From contig JAFDED010000018.1 in the NCBI GenBank assembly GCA_019310535.1, positions 1 through 51,980 on the forward strand: a DNA stretch of 51,980 nucleotides. The letters run 5' to 3'. Under the pieces are notes generated by a model. The model saw only the letters and a program-made list of their open reading frames with translations, made no database searches and had not been told where the DNA came from. Below, one piece after another: positions 42,033 through 51,500 of this stretch (positions are counted from its first letter, which is position 1; each line of letters opens with the position of its first letter). Source of the stretch: Deltaproteobacteria bacterium (GTDB lineage Bacteria > Desulfobacterota > JAFDED01). A program made the translations under genes and the position numbers.

Positions 42033-42728
42033 ATGACAGAGAGCGTTCTTCTTACCCACCAGGTCAGCCGGTTTACCAAGATCCTTATGGACCAGATCCA
42101 GATAGCGGCCCTTCTCTTTATGGCGACAATGTATGTCATCAAAATAAAGTCGATCCTCAAACGGCCCGCTGCATTTGAGAGGACCCCTTCACGGGGGAAT
42201 GAAAAACAGGCCATAAGTTACGCCTATATGACTCTGGCTATGCCCTGGGAGATGGAGAGCACGAAAAAGCACTGGTGGCGCTACTTCGAGTTCGCCATAT
42301 ACCACCTTGGGGCAGCGGTGATCATTTCGACCACTTTTATCATGCCGTATTTACCCGGGCTCATCGCGGGAAAAGGAGCGGTCCTGTTCATCCAGGGGAG
42401 CGTACTCCTTGCCCTGGTGTGCGGCATCAGCCGCTTCGTCCGAAGGGTGATACGTCCCGAGATGAGGGTCATAAGCACACCCGACGACTACTTCTCCATC
42501 GGCGTCCTTAACCTATGGCTGATTACCGCGTTTTTTGCGGCGCCCCAGACGAGCGAGCCGGCCCTCATCGGCTTTTTCGGCATGACCACCTTTTTCCTTA
42601 TCTATGTGCCGTTCAGCAAGATATCCCACTATATCTTCTGGCCCTTCATCCGGTACTACCAGGGTAAGCATTTCGGACACCGCGGAGTTTACCCGAAGAA
42701 GGCTGTCCCGACTGTCCCTTCCGCTTAG
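42033..42728 (+). CDS. TmcC/NarI-like membrane cytochrome b, module 2
   Basis: A 231-residue membrane protein with about five helices, His in FEFAIYHLGAAVII and in the final FLIYVPFSKISHYIFWPF segment. It is a homologue of the protein at 40427 but diverged, mostly in the loops. GAAGGAGATTGAT precedes the ATG. It comes 37 bp before the iron-sulfur-receiver fusion gene, as in module 1, and should form the membrane subunit of that complex. Confidence 0.82.
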   Translation: MTESVLLTHQVSRFTKILMDQIQIAALLFMATMYVIKIKSILKRPAAFERTPSRGNEKQAISYAYMTLAMPWEMESTKKHWWRYFEFAIYHLGAAVIISTTFIMPYLPGLIAGKGAVLFIQGSVLLALVCGISRFVRRVIRPEMRVISTPDDYFSIGVLNLWLITAFFAAPQTSEPALIGFFGMTTFFLIYVPFSKISHYIFWPFIRYYQGKHFGHRGVYPKKAVPTVPSA

Positions 42729-42765
42729 AACCATCAGGGTAACGATATTGAGATAGGAGTGAAAG

Positions 42766-44511
42766 ATGAACGAAGTCGTCAAGTCCGAGAAAGCCGCCCG
42801 GATCGTGAGGAACTTTAAAGAAAAGTACAACCGCCAGGCATATCTGTCCCTGGGCGTCTGCGTCCACTGCGGCATGTGCAGCGATTCCTGCCACTACTAC
42901 CTGGCCACCGGTGATCCCAAAATGACCCCGGCCTACAAGGCGGATCAGGTGCGCAAGCTTTACAAGTACCACATAGACTTCCTGGGCAGGATCTTTCCCC
43001 GGTGGGTGGGGGGAGGGACGCTGGAAACCGACGAAGACCTCGAAAAGCTCAAGGACATCGTCTTCGGCTCCTGCACCATGTGCCGCCGGTGCACGTTCAA
43101 CTGCCCTTTCGGCGTGGATAAGGCCCTCATCATGCGTTTTGCCCGGGGGCTCCTCACGCGGGAGGGAATCGCTCCGGAAGGAGTCCTCGCCGTCAACAAG
43201 GATCAGTGGGAGACGGGAAACCAGATGGGGGTATCGCAGGAGGAGTACCTGGAGACCATCGAGTGGCTCCAGGAGGAACTGCAGGCCGAAGTCGACGACC
43301 CCAAGGCCGAAATACCCATCGACAAGAAAGGCGCGAATGTTGTCTACGTGGTCAACCCCCGGGAGGTCAAGTACGCCCCCCTGTCCCTTCTGGCGGCGGC
43401 AAAGATATTTTATGTGGCCAAGGAGAACTGGACCATGCCCTCCGTGGGCTGGGACAATACCAGCTTCGGGCTCTTTTCGGGCCTTGACGACCTGGGTGCC
43501 CATATAGGGAAACTGGCCTACGATCAGGCGATCAAGCTGGGTGTCAATAAGATGGTCCTCTCCGAGTGCGGCCACGGATTTCGGGCCACCAAGTGGGAAG
43601 CCCCCAACTGGGCAGGGATGGATCTGCCGTTCCCCATCGAGAGTTTCCTGGAAACCATGGTCGATTATGTCAACGCCGGCCGCATAGTGCTGGACCCCTC
43701 GAAGAATCCCGATCCGGTTACCTACCATGATCCTTGCAACCTGGCCCGAAGCGGCGGCCCTACCGAGGAGCCCAGGTTTCTTCTGAAAAGGTCTTGCATG
43801 GACTTCCGGGAGATGTATCCGAACCGGGCCGATAACTATTGCTGCACTGGCGGCGGAGGGGCCCTCTCCATGGCAGAGTATGCCCAACGGCGGCTCGAAG
43901 TGGCGAAGATAAAGGCAGATCAGATCATGGCGACCGGCGCCAAGGTTGTTGCAACGGGCTGCCACAATTGCATCGACGGCCTGACCGACCTCATCAGGCA
44001 TTACAAGATTAATATTCCGGTTAAGAATGTCTGCGAATTCATCGCCGATGCCATTGTGTTGCCAGTGGAGCTTCCCAGGCTCAGAGAGCCCGTAATCGAG
44101 GATTTCCTCAAGGGAAAAAAGATCCTTGTTATAGACGACGAGCCGGATGTGATCACCTTCCTTACCACTTTCCTGGAGGATCACGGCTTCGAGGCCCTAG
44201 CCGCTCACAACGGAAAGGAGGGGCTCGAGCTGGCACGCGCGCAGAAGCCGGATCTCATAACCCTGGACATCTCCATGCCGGGCAAGAGCGGCGTCCAGGT
44301 GTTCACCGAGCTAAGGAGCGACCCGGAGACAGTCGGTGTTCCGGTCTGTATCATCACCGGGGTTGTCGATTTCCGGCAGCTCATGTATCACCGGACGGTG
44401 CAGGCTCCCGAGGGTTATCTTGACAAACCGATTAATGAGGAACTTCTCCTCATGACGGTAAAGAAAATTATCGAACTGTCCCACCAGGCTGCTCACCGCC
44501 AAAGGGATTGA
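42766..44511 (+). CDS. TmcB/HdrD-like iron-sulfur protein fused to a receiver domain, module 2
   Basis: The 581-residue product joins two systems. Residues 30-440 carry two [4Fe-4S] motifs (C32, C35, C38, C42 and C103, C106, C109, C113) and CCG modules (SECGHGFR, YHDPCNLARS, YCCTGGGGA, TGCHNC). Residues of about 450-575 are a complete CheY-like receiver: D457 and D458 in VIDDEPD, phosphoacceptor D501 in ITLDISMPG, Thr in IITGV and Lys in YLDKPIN. No frameshift or stop lies at the joint. In the mirror module the same receiver is a separate gene. Phosphorylation by the adjacent kinase could tune electron transfer, or redox state could gate phosphorylation. Confidence 0.9.
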   Translation: MNEVVKSEKAARIVRNFKEKYNRQAYLSLGVCVHCGMCSDSCHYYLATGDPKMTPAYKADQVRKLYKYHIDFLGRIFPRWVGGGTLETDEDLEKLKDIVFGSCTMCRRCTFNCPFGVDKALIMRFARGLLTREGIAPEGVLAVNKDQWETGNQMGVSQEEYLETIEWLQEELQAEVDDPKAEIPIDKKGANVVYVVNPREVKYAPLSLLAAAKIFYVAKENWTMPSVGWDNTSFGLFSGLDDLGAHIGKLAYDQAIKLGVNKMVLSECGHGFRATKWEAPNWAGMDLPFPIESFLETMVDYVNAGRIVLDPSKNPDPVTYHDPCNLARSGGPTEEPRFLLKRSCMDFREMYPNRADNYCCTGGGGALSMAEYAQRRLEVAKIKADQIMATGAKVVATGCHNCIDGLTDLIRHYKINIPVKNVCEFIADAIVLPVELPRLREPVIEDFLKGKKILVIDDEPDVITFLTTFLEDHGFEALAAHNGKEGLELARAQKPDLITLDISMPGKSGVQVFTELRSDPETVGVPVCIITGVVDFRQLMYHRTVQAPEGYLDKPINEELLLMTVKKIIELSHQAAHRQRD

Positions 44512-44590
44512 GAAAGTCGCTCACGCGGGTTCTTCATGGCATAAGGGCTTTGCCGCTGGACGCGGCCCCGCTGCTCAATAGGGGTAAATA

Positions 44591-46036
44591 ATGGCACCTG
44601 ATTTTCCACCTCCAAGTAGCCAGACAGCCGGCAGCAATTATCAAACATATTTCGACGCCATGCCCTGCTATGTGACTGTGCAGGACCGGGATTTCAAGAT
44701 CATCGAGGCAAACCTCTTGTTTCGCAAATACATCGGTGATCCCCAGGACTGTTACTGTTACGAAATCTACAAAGGGCGGGATGCCAAATGTGATGAGTGC
44801 CCGGTGGAAAGGACCTTCCTGACTGGCCAGAAACAAGGAAGTGAGCATGTAATACGAGACAAGACCGGTCAAAATATAGAGGTCATTGCCTATACCAGCC
44901 CCATAAAGAACAACAGGGGAGAGGTAAGCGCCGTCCTCGAGATATGTGTGGACGTAACGGAACTCAAGTTTCTTGAACGGCGTGTAAAGGAAAGCGAGGC
45001 TCAAAACCGGCTGCTCTTTGACGAGGTGCCGTGCTACATCTCGATCCAGGACAGGGATCTCAGGCTGGTCAGGACAAATCGGCGCTTCAAGGAGGATTTC
45101 GACGAGCATCTGGGCGGATACTGCTACGAGAAATACAAACATCGCACGGAACCATGCATCCCCTGCCCCGTGATCCGTACTTTCCAGGACGGCAAACTTC
45201 ATATGAGCGAGGAGGTGGTGACCTCAAAGCACGGCGAGCAGGCGTACGTGCTGGTTCATACCGCCCCTATCCGAAACGCCCACAACGAAATCACCCACGT
45301 CATGGAGATGTCAACCAACATCACCGACATCCGCAGGCTCCAGTCCCAGTTGACCTCTCTGGGGCTTCTGGTGGGAACTATCTCCCATGGAATAAAAGGG
45401 CTCATTACCGGTCTGGACGGAGGAATGTACCTGGTAAGCTCCGGCCTCAAAAAGGATAACCAGGAACGGACCAAGAAAGGCTGGGAAATAATTAAGAGGA
45501 ATGTCGGCCGCATCCGGGCCATGGTTTTCAACATCCTTTATTACTCCAAGGAGCGGGAACCTGAATGGGAAAGGGCTTCTCCCCTGCAGATCATAACCGA
45601 CGTATGCAACCTGCTGGAAGGCACGGCCAGAGAGTTAGGCGTCGAGTTTAGAAGGGATTTTGCCGAAGAAGTGGACGATTTCGTGGTTGACCCCACTGCC
45701 ATCCATTCTATGCTGGTAAACCTTATGGAAAATGCCATAGACGCCTGCCGGAAGGATCTTGACAAAAAGGACCACTGGATCGAAATCAAGCTCATGGAAG
45801 AAGACGACAGCGTGGTTTACGAGGTAGCGGACAACGGTATCGGAATGGATCAGGAAACCAGAGAAAAAGCCTTCTCCCTGTTCTTTTCCTCAAAAGGCGT
45901 TGAAGGGACGGGATTAGGGCTTTTCATAGCCAACAGGATCGTTCAAAAACACGGAGGATCCATTCACATCGACTCGAACCTCAACGGAGGCAGCTGCTTC
46001 ACCGTGCGCCTGCCAAGAAATCACCGCCTCGACTGA
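44591..46036 (+). CDS. soluble PAS-PAS histidine kinase with Cys motifs, module 2
   Basis: A 481-residue kinase without membrane segments. Two PAS domains (about 15-125 and 140-245) each carry the same Cys pattern: C54, C56, C67, C70 (CYCYE, CDECPV) and C178, C189, C192 (YCYEKY, CIPCPV). The His is H266 in ISHGIKG, followed by a kinase core with NLMENAIDAC, DNGIGMD and GTGLGLF. The region around the His resembles the kinase of module 1 (SHSIKN, then G(L/F)DGG-type). The cysteines may bind metal, heme or a cluster or form a redox switch. GGGG lies before ATG. Its 3' end overlaps a convergent broken gene. Confidence 0.88.
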   Translation: MAPDFPPPSSQTAGSNYQTYFDAMPCYVTVQDRDFKIIEANLLFRKYIGDPQDCYCYEIYKGRDAKCDECPVERTFLTGQKQGSEHVIRDKTGQNIEVIAYTSPIKNNRGEVSAVLEICVDVTELKFLERRVKESEAQNRLLFDEVPCYISIQDRDLRLVRTNRRFKEDFDEHLGGYCYEKYKHRTEPCIPCPVIRTFQDGKLHMSEEVVTSKHGEQAYVLVHTAPIRNAHNEITHVMEMSTNITDIRRLQSQLTSLGLLVGTISHGIKGLITGLDGGMYLVSSGLKKDNQERTKKGWEIIKRNVGRIRAMVFNILYYSKEREPEWERASPLQIITDVCNLLEGTARELGVEFRRDFAEEVDDFVVDPTAIHSMLVNLMENAIDACRKDLDKKDHWIEIKLMEEDDSVVYEVADNGIGMDQETREKAFSLFFSSKGVEGTGLGLFIANRIVQKHGGSIHIDSNLNGGSCFTVRLPRNHRLD

Positions 46037-46426
46037 AAACCGGCGACTGCCATAAAGAAAGGTTCCTGATACATCTTCTTCAAGCTATATTCGTAGCATG
46101 CCCCCAGCCGGACCGTGCAGTTGCCCCCGTCCACAAACACCTTGAAAACATCGACATTTTTGTATAAGCCTGTCACGTGCGGTAACCCCGCGACGAAGAA
46201 TCTGTGAAAACCGCTCTAGCTGCGACCCAAAGCAATACCCGAGATAGCTCTCGGGACCTTCACTCTTCAGAAACAGATGAAAAACATGAACCGCCCTGTC
46301 AGGCCGCCCCTGTTCCGTGAGAGAACTCGCCTCTTCCGGGTCTTGCGGTCCGGTTTCCAGCACAACCGGAGCGAGGCTTTGATAGTCATCAAGTCGATAT
46401 TGTGGTGCGGCGGCATAAAGAGGTCT
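46021..46426 (-). pseudogene. frameshifted gene of unknown function
   Basis: Two minus-strand frames join into one coherent protein when a one-base change is allowed in the A4 run at 46207-46210 (T4 on the coding strand). The upstream frame reads LAPVVLETG, AVHVFHLFLKSEG and YLGYCFGSQLERF; the downstream frame continues HRFFVAGLPHV, VDVFKVFVDGGN and CTVRLGACYEYSLKK, and stops at 46021-46023. I do not recognise the family. No good start codon is seen, so a 5' truncation may also be present. A sequencing indel is an alternative. Its end overlaps the kinase stop. Confidence 0.5.
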
Positions 46427-46529
46427 TCAAGTATTTCCGGAGGTGAAAGATTTATTTAATCTGGCTCGGACTTTTTTTCTTGACTTGCCCGTCAATTTAT
46501 ATCTTGACATTGTAACTGAAACTAATTAT

Positions 46530-46598
46530 ATTAAAGAAGCATATATCGATATTATATATTACATATGTATCACTTTAAGATAAAATAATTAAAGAAGC
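46530..46598. promoter_or_regulatory. direct repeats upstream of the padR gene
   Basis: ATTAAAGAAGC occurs at 46530-46540 and again at 46588-46598, 58 bp apart, in a very AT-rich stretch ahead of the PadR start. PadR regulators often bind their own promoters, so this is a candidate operator region. A TTGACT/TATCTT pair lies near 46482-46505. Confidence 0.3.
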
Positions 46599-46651
46599 GG
46601 GATACCACTCGTTTCTGACTCAGTGGTTGTCTCTTTTGGGGGGAAAAGCCG

Positions 46652-47263
46652 ATGACTCAGAATTTTCTCTTAGGAATCCTTGCCACCCGGCCTCTTTATG
46701 GCTACCAGATCAAGAAGATCTGCGATGCCCACTTCAGCCAGTTGCGGCCGCTTAACTACGGTTCAATCTACCCTAACCTCAAGCGGCTGATGGACAAGGG
46801 ACTGGTGACCCAGACAGTGGACCCCCAGGATAACCGGCCCAACCGGAAGGTTTACACCATAACGAAGAAAGGGCTGCAGGAGTTCCAAAAATGGCTCCAC
46901 CAGCCCGCGGTGCGACCTCCGATGATACAGGACGAGTTCACCCTGAAGTTCCTTTTCTCCCACGATATATCGCACCAAGAGCTGCTGGAGCTCATTGATC
47001 GACAGGTTGAGCAGGTCCGCTCCTGGAGAGCGGATCTGGAAAAGAAAGGGGAAGAGGCCAACTCTGACTATGAGATCAGCGCCTATGCCGGCATGGTGGG
47101 CGAGTTGTTCCAGGATATCCAGGACGCCTGCCTTCGATGGCTGGCGCATTGTCGGAAGCGCATTGCGGAGACATCTGAAGATACAGCCTCTGTTCACACC
47201 GACAAAACAGGCAAAGCTACCAGTTCCATCGAGCGGACAAGCCCGGGGAGAACATTTGAATGA
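46652..47263 (+). CDS. PadR-family transcriptional regulator
   Basis: A 203-residue regulator starting TQNFLLGILATRPLYGYQIKK, with the winged helix and the PadR signature LNYGSIYPNLKRLMDKGLV and YTITKKG. The C-terminal half is helical and Arg/Glu-rich, forming the dimerisation arm (PF10400-like), with an unstructured tail. GGGG precedes the ATG. Its last codons overlap the start of the membrane fusion protein gene (ATGA), so it is the local regulator of this efflux operon, probably relieved by a small aromatic or drug-like ligand. Confidence 0.88.
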   Translation: MTQNFLLGILATRPLYGYQIKKICDAHFSQLRPLNYGSIYPNLKRLMDKGLVTQTVDPQDNRPNRKVYTITKKGLQEFQKWLHQPAVRPPMIQDEFTLKFLFSHDISHQELLELIDRQVEQVRSWRADLEKKGEEANSDYEISAYAGMVGELFQDIQDACLRWLAHCRKRIAETSEDTASVHTDKTGKATSSIERTSPGRTFE

Positions 47264-48378
47264 AGGCGAAAAGGCGATTAGTGTTCACGTCATTGATTAC
47301 TGTTCTGGTGATATTGGCGCTTATCGCATTCTACCTGATGGCCCACAATGGCAAGCGTCCCGCCGAAGCGGATATTCCGCCTCTCGAACGTCCTCCCATA
47401 AAGGTCAACGTGATAACACTGTCCCCTGATGAGATAGCGGAGCGGTATTTGCTCTCAGGGGACCTCAAGCCGTGGAAGAATGTTCGGCTGGCCTCCGATG
47501 TGGCCGGAATCATTGAAGAGGTCCTGGTCACAGAGGGCAAGCGGGTCAAGAAGGGTATGCCACTTTTCCGTATAGACGTGAGAGCCATGAAGGCCCGACT
47601 GGAACAGGCCCGTGCAGAGCTTACGCTTGCACGCCGGACTTATGAGCGGTACAGGCCGTTGGCGGAGAGTGGTGCTATCAGCAAGAATCAATGGGATAAG
47701 GCTGTGGCGGACCTGGAATCCTCGCAGGCGGCCTACAAGATGGCACAGATCGAACTCAATCGCGGAACGGTGAAAGCACCCATGGATGGCATTATCAACT
47801 CGGTGCCCGTGGAGCTGGGAGAGTTCGTGCATCGTGGTGATCACCTGGCCGATCTGGTTCAGGTGGACCGGCTCAAGGCGGAGGTTGCCATCCCGGAACG
47901 CTACGTGGCGGACATCCGCCCGGGAACCAGGGTTACCCTTCGCGTGGATCCTTATCCGGACAAAACCTTTATCGGCACGATCACTCACGTGAGCTTGGTA
48001 GCCGATGAGAAAACGCGCACATTCCTTTCCAAGGTCAGAGTGGACAACAAGAAAGGCCTTTTAAAGTCGGGTATGATTGTCAAGGCAGAGATTGTCCGCG
48101 CTCGAGTCGAAAAAGCGGTCGTGGTGCCCCTTTCCGCGTTGATCGATAAGGGGGGAAGTAAAATCGCGTATATTGTAAAAGACAAGAGGGCGGTCCTCCG
48201 GCCCGTCACTCTCGGTATCATTGAAGGCGCATCCGCACAAGTTGTGGACGGGTTGCATTTCGGCGACCGCCTTGTGGTTGCCGGGCAATACATGCTGGCC
48301 CCGGATGCTCCAGTGCAGATAGAGAATGAACAAAGAAACAATGGAGAAAAAGAGCCGCCTTCCGGTGTTACACGGTAA
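47260..48378 (+). CDS. RND efflux periplasmic adaptor (membrane fusion protein)
   Basis: A 372-residue adaptor of the AcrA/MdtA family. An N-terminal hydrophobic segment (VFTSLITVLVILALIAFYL) anchors or exports it. The biotinyl-lipoyl-like halves are visible (SGDLKPWKNVRLASDVAG with VLVTEGKRVKKGMPLFRID, then GTVKAPMDGIINSVPVELGEFV), with the helical hairpin between. A beta-barrel follows (RVDPYPDKTFIGTITHV, FLSKVRVDN). It connects the RND pump to an outer-membrane channel, which is not encoded in this window. It overlaps the padR gene by 4 bp. Confidence 0.9.
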   Translation: MKAKRRLVFTSLITVLVILALIAFYLMAHNGKRPAEADIPPLERPPIKVNVITLSPDEIAERYLLSGDLKPWKNVRLASDVAGIIEEVLVTEGKRVKKGMPLFRIDVRAMKARLEQARAELTLARRTYERYRPLAESGAISKNQWDKAVADLESSQAAYKMAQIELNRGTVKAPMDGIINSVPVELGEFVHRGDHLADLVQVDRLKAEVAIPERYVADIRPGTRVTLRVDPYPDKTFIGTITHVSLVADEKTRTFLSKVRVDNKKGLLKSGMIVKAEIVRARVEKAVVVPLSALIDKGGSKIAYIVKDKRAVLRPVTLGIIEGASAQVVDGLHFGDRLVVAGQYMLAPDAPVQIENEQRNNGEKEPPSGVTR

Positions 48379-48507
48379 AATGATCATCTCTTCCGCACAG
48401 GCCATATCTATGCAATCCCGGGGCGTAGACTCCGGCTTTGCAAACATTTATGATCATCCGTATCGTAACAGTCAAGATACGCATTACATTCAGTTCGAGT
48501 AAAAGCA

Positions 48508-51500
48508 ATGTTCATCCCCGACACTGCCGTTCGGCACCGCACAACGGTCTTTGTTCTCCTGGGCATGCTCATGTTTCTGGGGATTACCAGTTACATAGCA
48601 CTCCCCCTGGAATCCAGCCCGGACGTTGAAATCCCTTTTATCAAAGTCACCGTAAGTTACACCGGCACAAGCCCCGCGGAGATGGAGACGCTTGTCACCA
48701 ACGAAATCGAAAAGAAGCTCAAGGGCGTCAAGGGGACAAAGGAAATCAGGTCAACTACCTCTGAGGGATTTACAAGTATAACCATTGAATTTCATCCGGA
48801 GGAGGACATCGACCAGGCCCTCCAGCGCGTCAAGGACAAGGTGGATGAGGCCAAGCCCGAACTGCCCGACGAAGCCGATGATCCCGAGGTGACAGAGATA
48901 AACATCAGCGAGTTCCCTATAATCATCATAAGCGTTTACGGCGATGTTGAGCCCTTTGTGCTCAAAAAGGTTGCAGAAACGCTGGAGGATGAGATTGAGA
49001 CCATTCCCGGCGTACTGGAGGTCGAGGTCAGGGGCGACGTGGAGCGCGAGATTCGCGTGGAGTTCGATATGCAGCGATTGGCCGCTTACGGCCTGACTCT
49101 CATGGAGATTATCAACCCCATTCGCGAGAACAATCTTACCGAGCCCGGTGGCGGTATAGATTTAGGTGGCAGGCGTTACACCGTGCGTATCCCCGGAGAG
49201 TTCGAGCACGTAGAGGACATAAATTCAATGATCCTCGCCGTCAAGAATGACCGCCCCATCTACCTCACCGACCTGGCGACGGTTGTCGACACCTACGAGG
49301 ATCGAGTCGATAAGTCCCGCTACAACGGCAAAGAAAGTGTCACCCTGGCCGTCAAGAAGAGGACGGGCGAGAATATCATCCATATCGCCGATGCGGTCCA
49401 CGCGGTGCTGAAGGAGGCCCGCCACCGGGTTCCCGCGGGCGTGCAGATGGCCGTCACCATGGATCAGAGCGAGGACATCAGGGAAATGGTCTCCAGCCTC
49501 GAAAACAACATTTTAACAGGCCTGGTGTTGGTTTTAGTGGTTATTCTCCTTTTTTTGGGACTACGCAATGCGTTCATCGTGGCTCTGGCCATCCCGTACT
49601 CCATGTTCATAACATTCGCCACCCTGGAGGGGGTGGACATCACCCTTAACATGGTTGTGCTTTTCAGCCTGATCCTCTCTCTCGGCATGTTGGTGGACAA
49701 CGCCATCGTCATTGTGGAAAATACTTATCGCCACCGCCAGATGGGCAAAACGCGGATGCAGGCCGCCATGGACGGGGCCGGAGAGGTGGCCTACCCGGTC
49801 ATCGCCTCTACGCTGACCACGGTATGCGCCTTCTTCCCCATGGTTTTCTGGCCCGGTATCATGGGAAAGTTCATGACCTTTTTGCCCAAGACCGTTATCA
49901 TTGCCCTGTTCGCCTCTCTGTTCGTGGCCATGGTGATCAATCCGGCGATCTGCTCTTTGTTCATCAAGGTCAAAGGAGAAGGGAGTACTGATCAACCCAG
50001 GCGACACGCGGTGTTTCGGGCATACCGGGCCTTCTTATCCGCCGCGCTGAGTTACCGGTATGTGACTCTCCTTTTGGCCTTTTCTGTGATCATTGCCATC
50101 ATCATCGCCTACGGCAGCTGGGGGCACGGTGTGGAGTTATTCCCCGATGTGGAGCCCAACCGTGCATACATTGCCATCAAGGCGCCCGAGGGAACCAGCC
50201 TGGACGAGACCGACCGCATTACCCGTGATATTGAGGCACTCATAAAGCAATATCCAGATATCGAATATTACGTAACCGACGTGGGCGCGGACATATCCAA
50301 AAGAGGCATGGGAGGTGGTGGCGCCCGCAATACGGCCAAAATTAACATAGAATTTAAAGACTACAAGGTGCGCTCCCGCCCCTCTTTTGAATTGGTTGGC
50401 GAGATTCGGGAAAAGCTGGCGAACAGGTACCCCGGGGTGGAAATCAATGTTGAAACTGAAAAGATAGGACCACCGGTGGGCGAACCGGTTGAAATCGAGA
50501 TCACCGGGCCGGACTTCGGTGAGGTTCGGGCTGTCGCACGGGAGGTCAAGAAAGCTGTGGCGCAGGTGCCGGGTGTAGTGGATTTAAAGGACAACGCGGT
50601 TTTCGGTCGCCCGGAGCTTAAAGTCGAGATCGATCGCAACCGCGCCATCAAGCTGGGGCTTTCCTCCCGGATGATCGCCCTGACGGTTAAGACGGCCATA
50701 CGCGGGTATAAAGTGGGCGATTATCGGGTGGGTGAGGACGAGTACGACATCGTGGCGCGTCTGCCAGAGCAGTTCCGCAGGAACTTAAACGACGTGATGA
50801 ACCTTACCGTCCCCGACCTCCAGGGCCGGCCCGTGCCCATTTCTACCGTTGCCCGCATCATTCTCCAGGAAAGTCAGGGAAAAATCCATCACGTTGACCA
50901 GAAGCGGGCTATCACTGTCTCTTCCAATGTGCGGGGCAGGTTGGCCGAAGATGTGCTCGAAGACGCGCGGTCCCGGCTGTCCACTATGAAGTTCAAACCC
51001 GGCATAAAGATTAATTACAGGGGCGAGAGCGAGGACAAGGAAGAGGCCCAGGCCTTCCTCTCGTGGGCTTTCACCATCGCGGTGTTTCTCATCGCCCTGG
51101 TTCTCGTAACCCAGTTCAACTCCATCAGGCTTCCCGGCATCATCATGACCTCGGTTATCCTCTCCATGGGCGGCGTCCTCCTCGGTCTTCTCATCACCGG
51201 CAAACCCTTTGGGATCATCATGACAGGCGTCGGCGTTATAAGCCTGGCTGGCGTGGTGGTGAATAACGCCATCGTTATCATCGATTTCATCGAGCAATTT
51301 CGCAAAAAGGGTCTTCCCCTGCGGGAGGCCCTCCTGGAGGCAGGCGTCCTGCGATTTCGGCCCGTGCTCCTCACCGCTGCCACCACTATCCTGAGCCTCA
51401 TTCCCATGGCCGTGGGGTACAGCATCGACTTTAGAACCCTCACCGTGGAAACGGGCTCCCAGTCAGCTCAGTGGTGGGGGCCAATGGCCTCTTCCGTCAT

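Noticed and set aside
42646-44184. 512-residue open frame on the minus strand
   Set aside because: It lies fully antisense to the iron-sulfur-receiver fusion gene, which has clear motifs and a ribosome site. The antisense product has no recognisable family and follows from codon bias.
46277-46459. 60-residue plus-strand ORF
   Set aside because: It is antisense to the protein-like frameshifted gene and has no ribosome site or family features.
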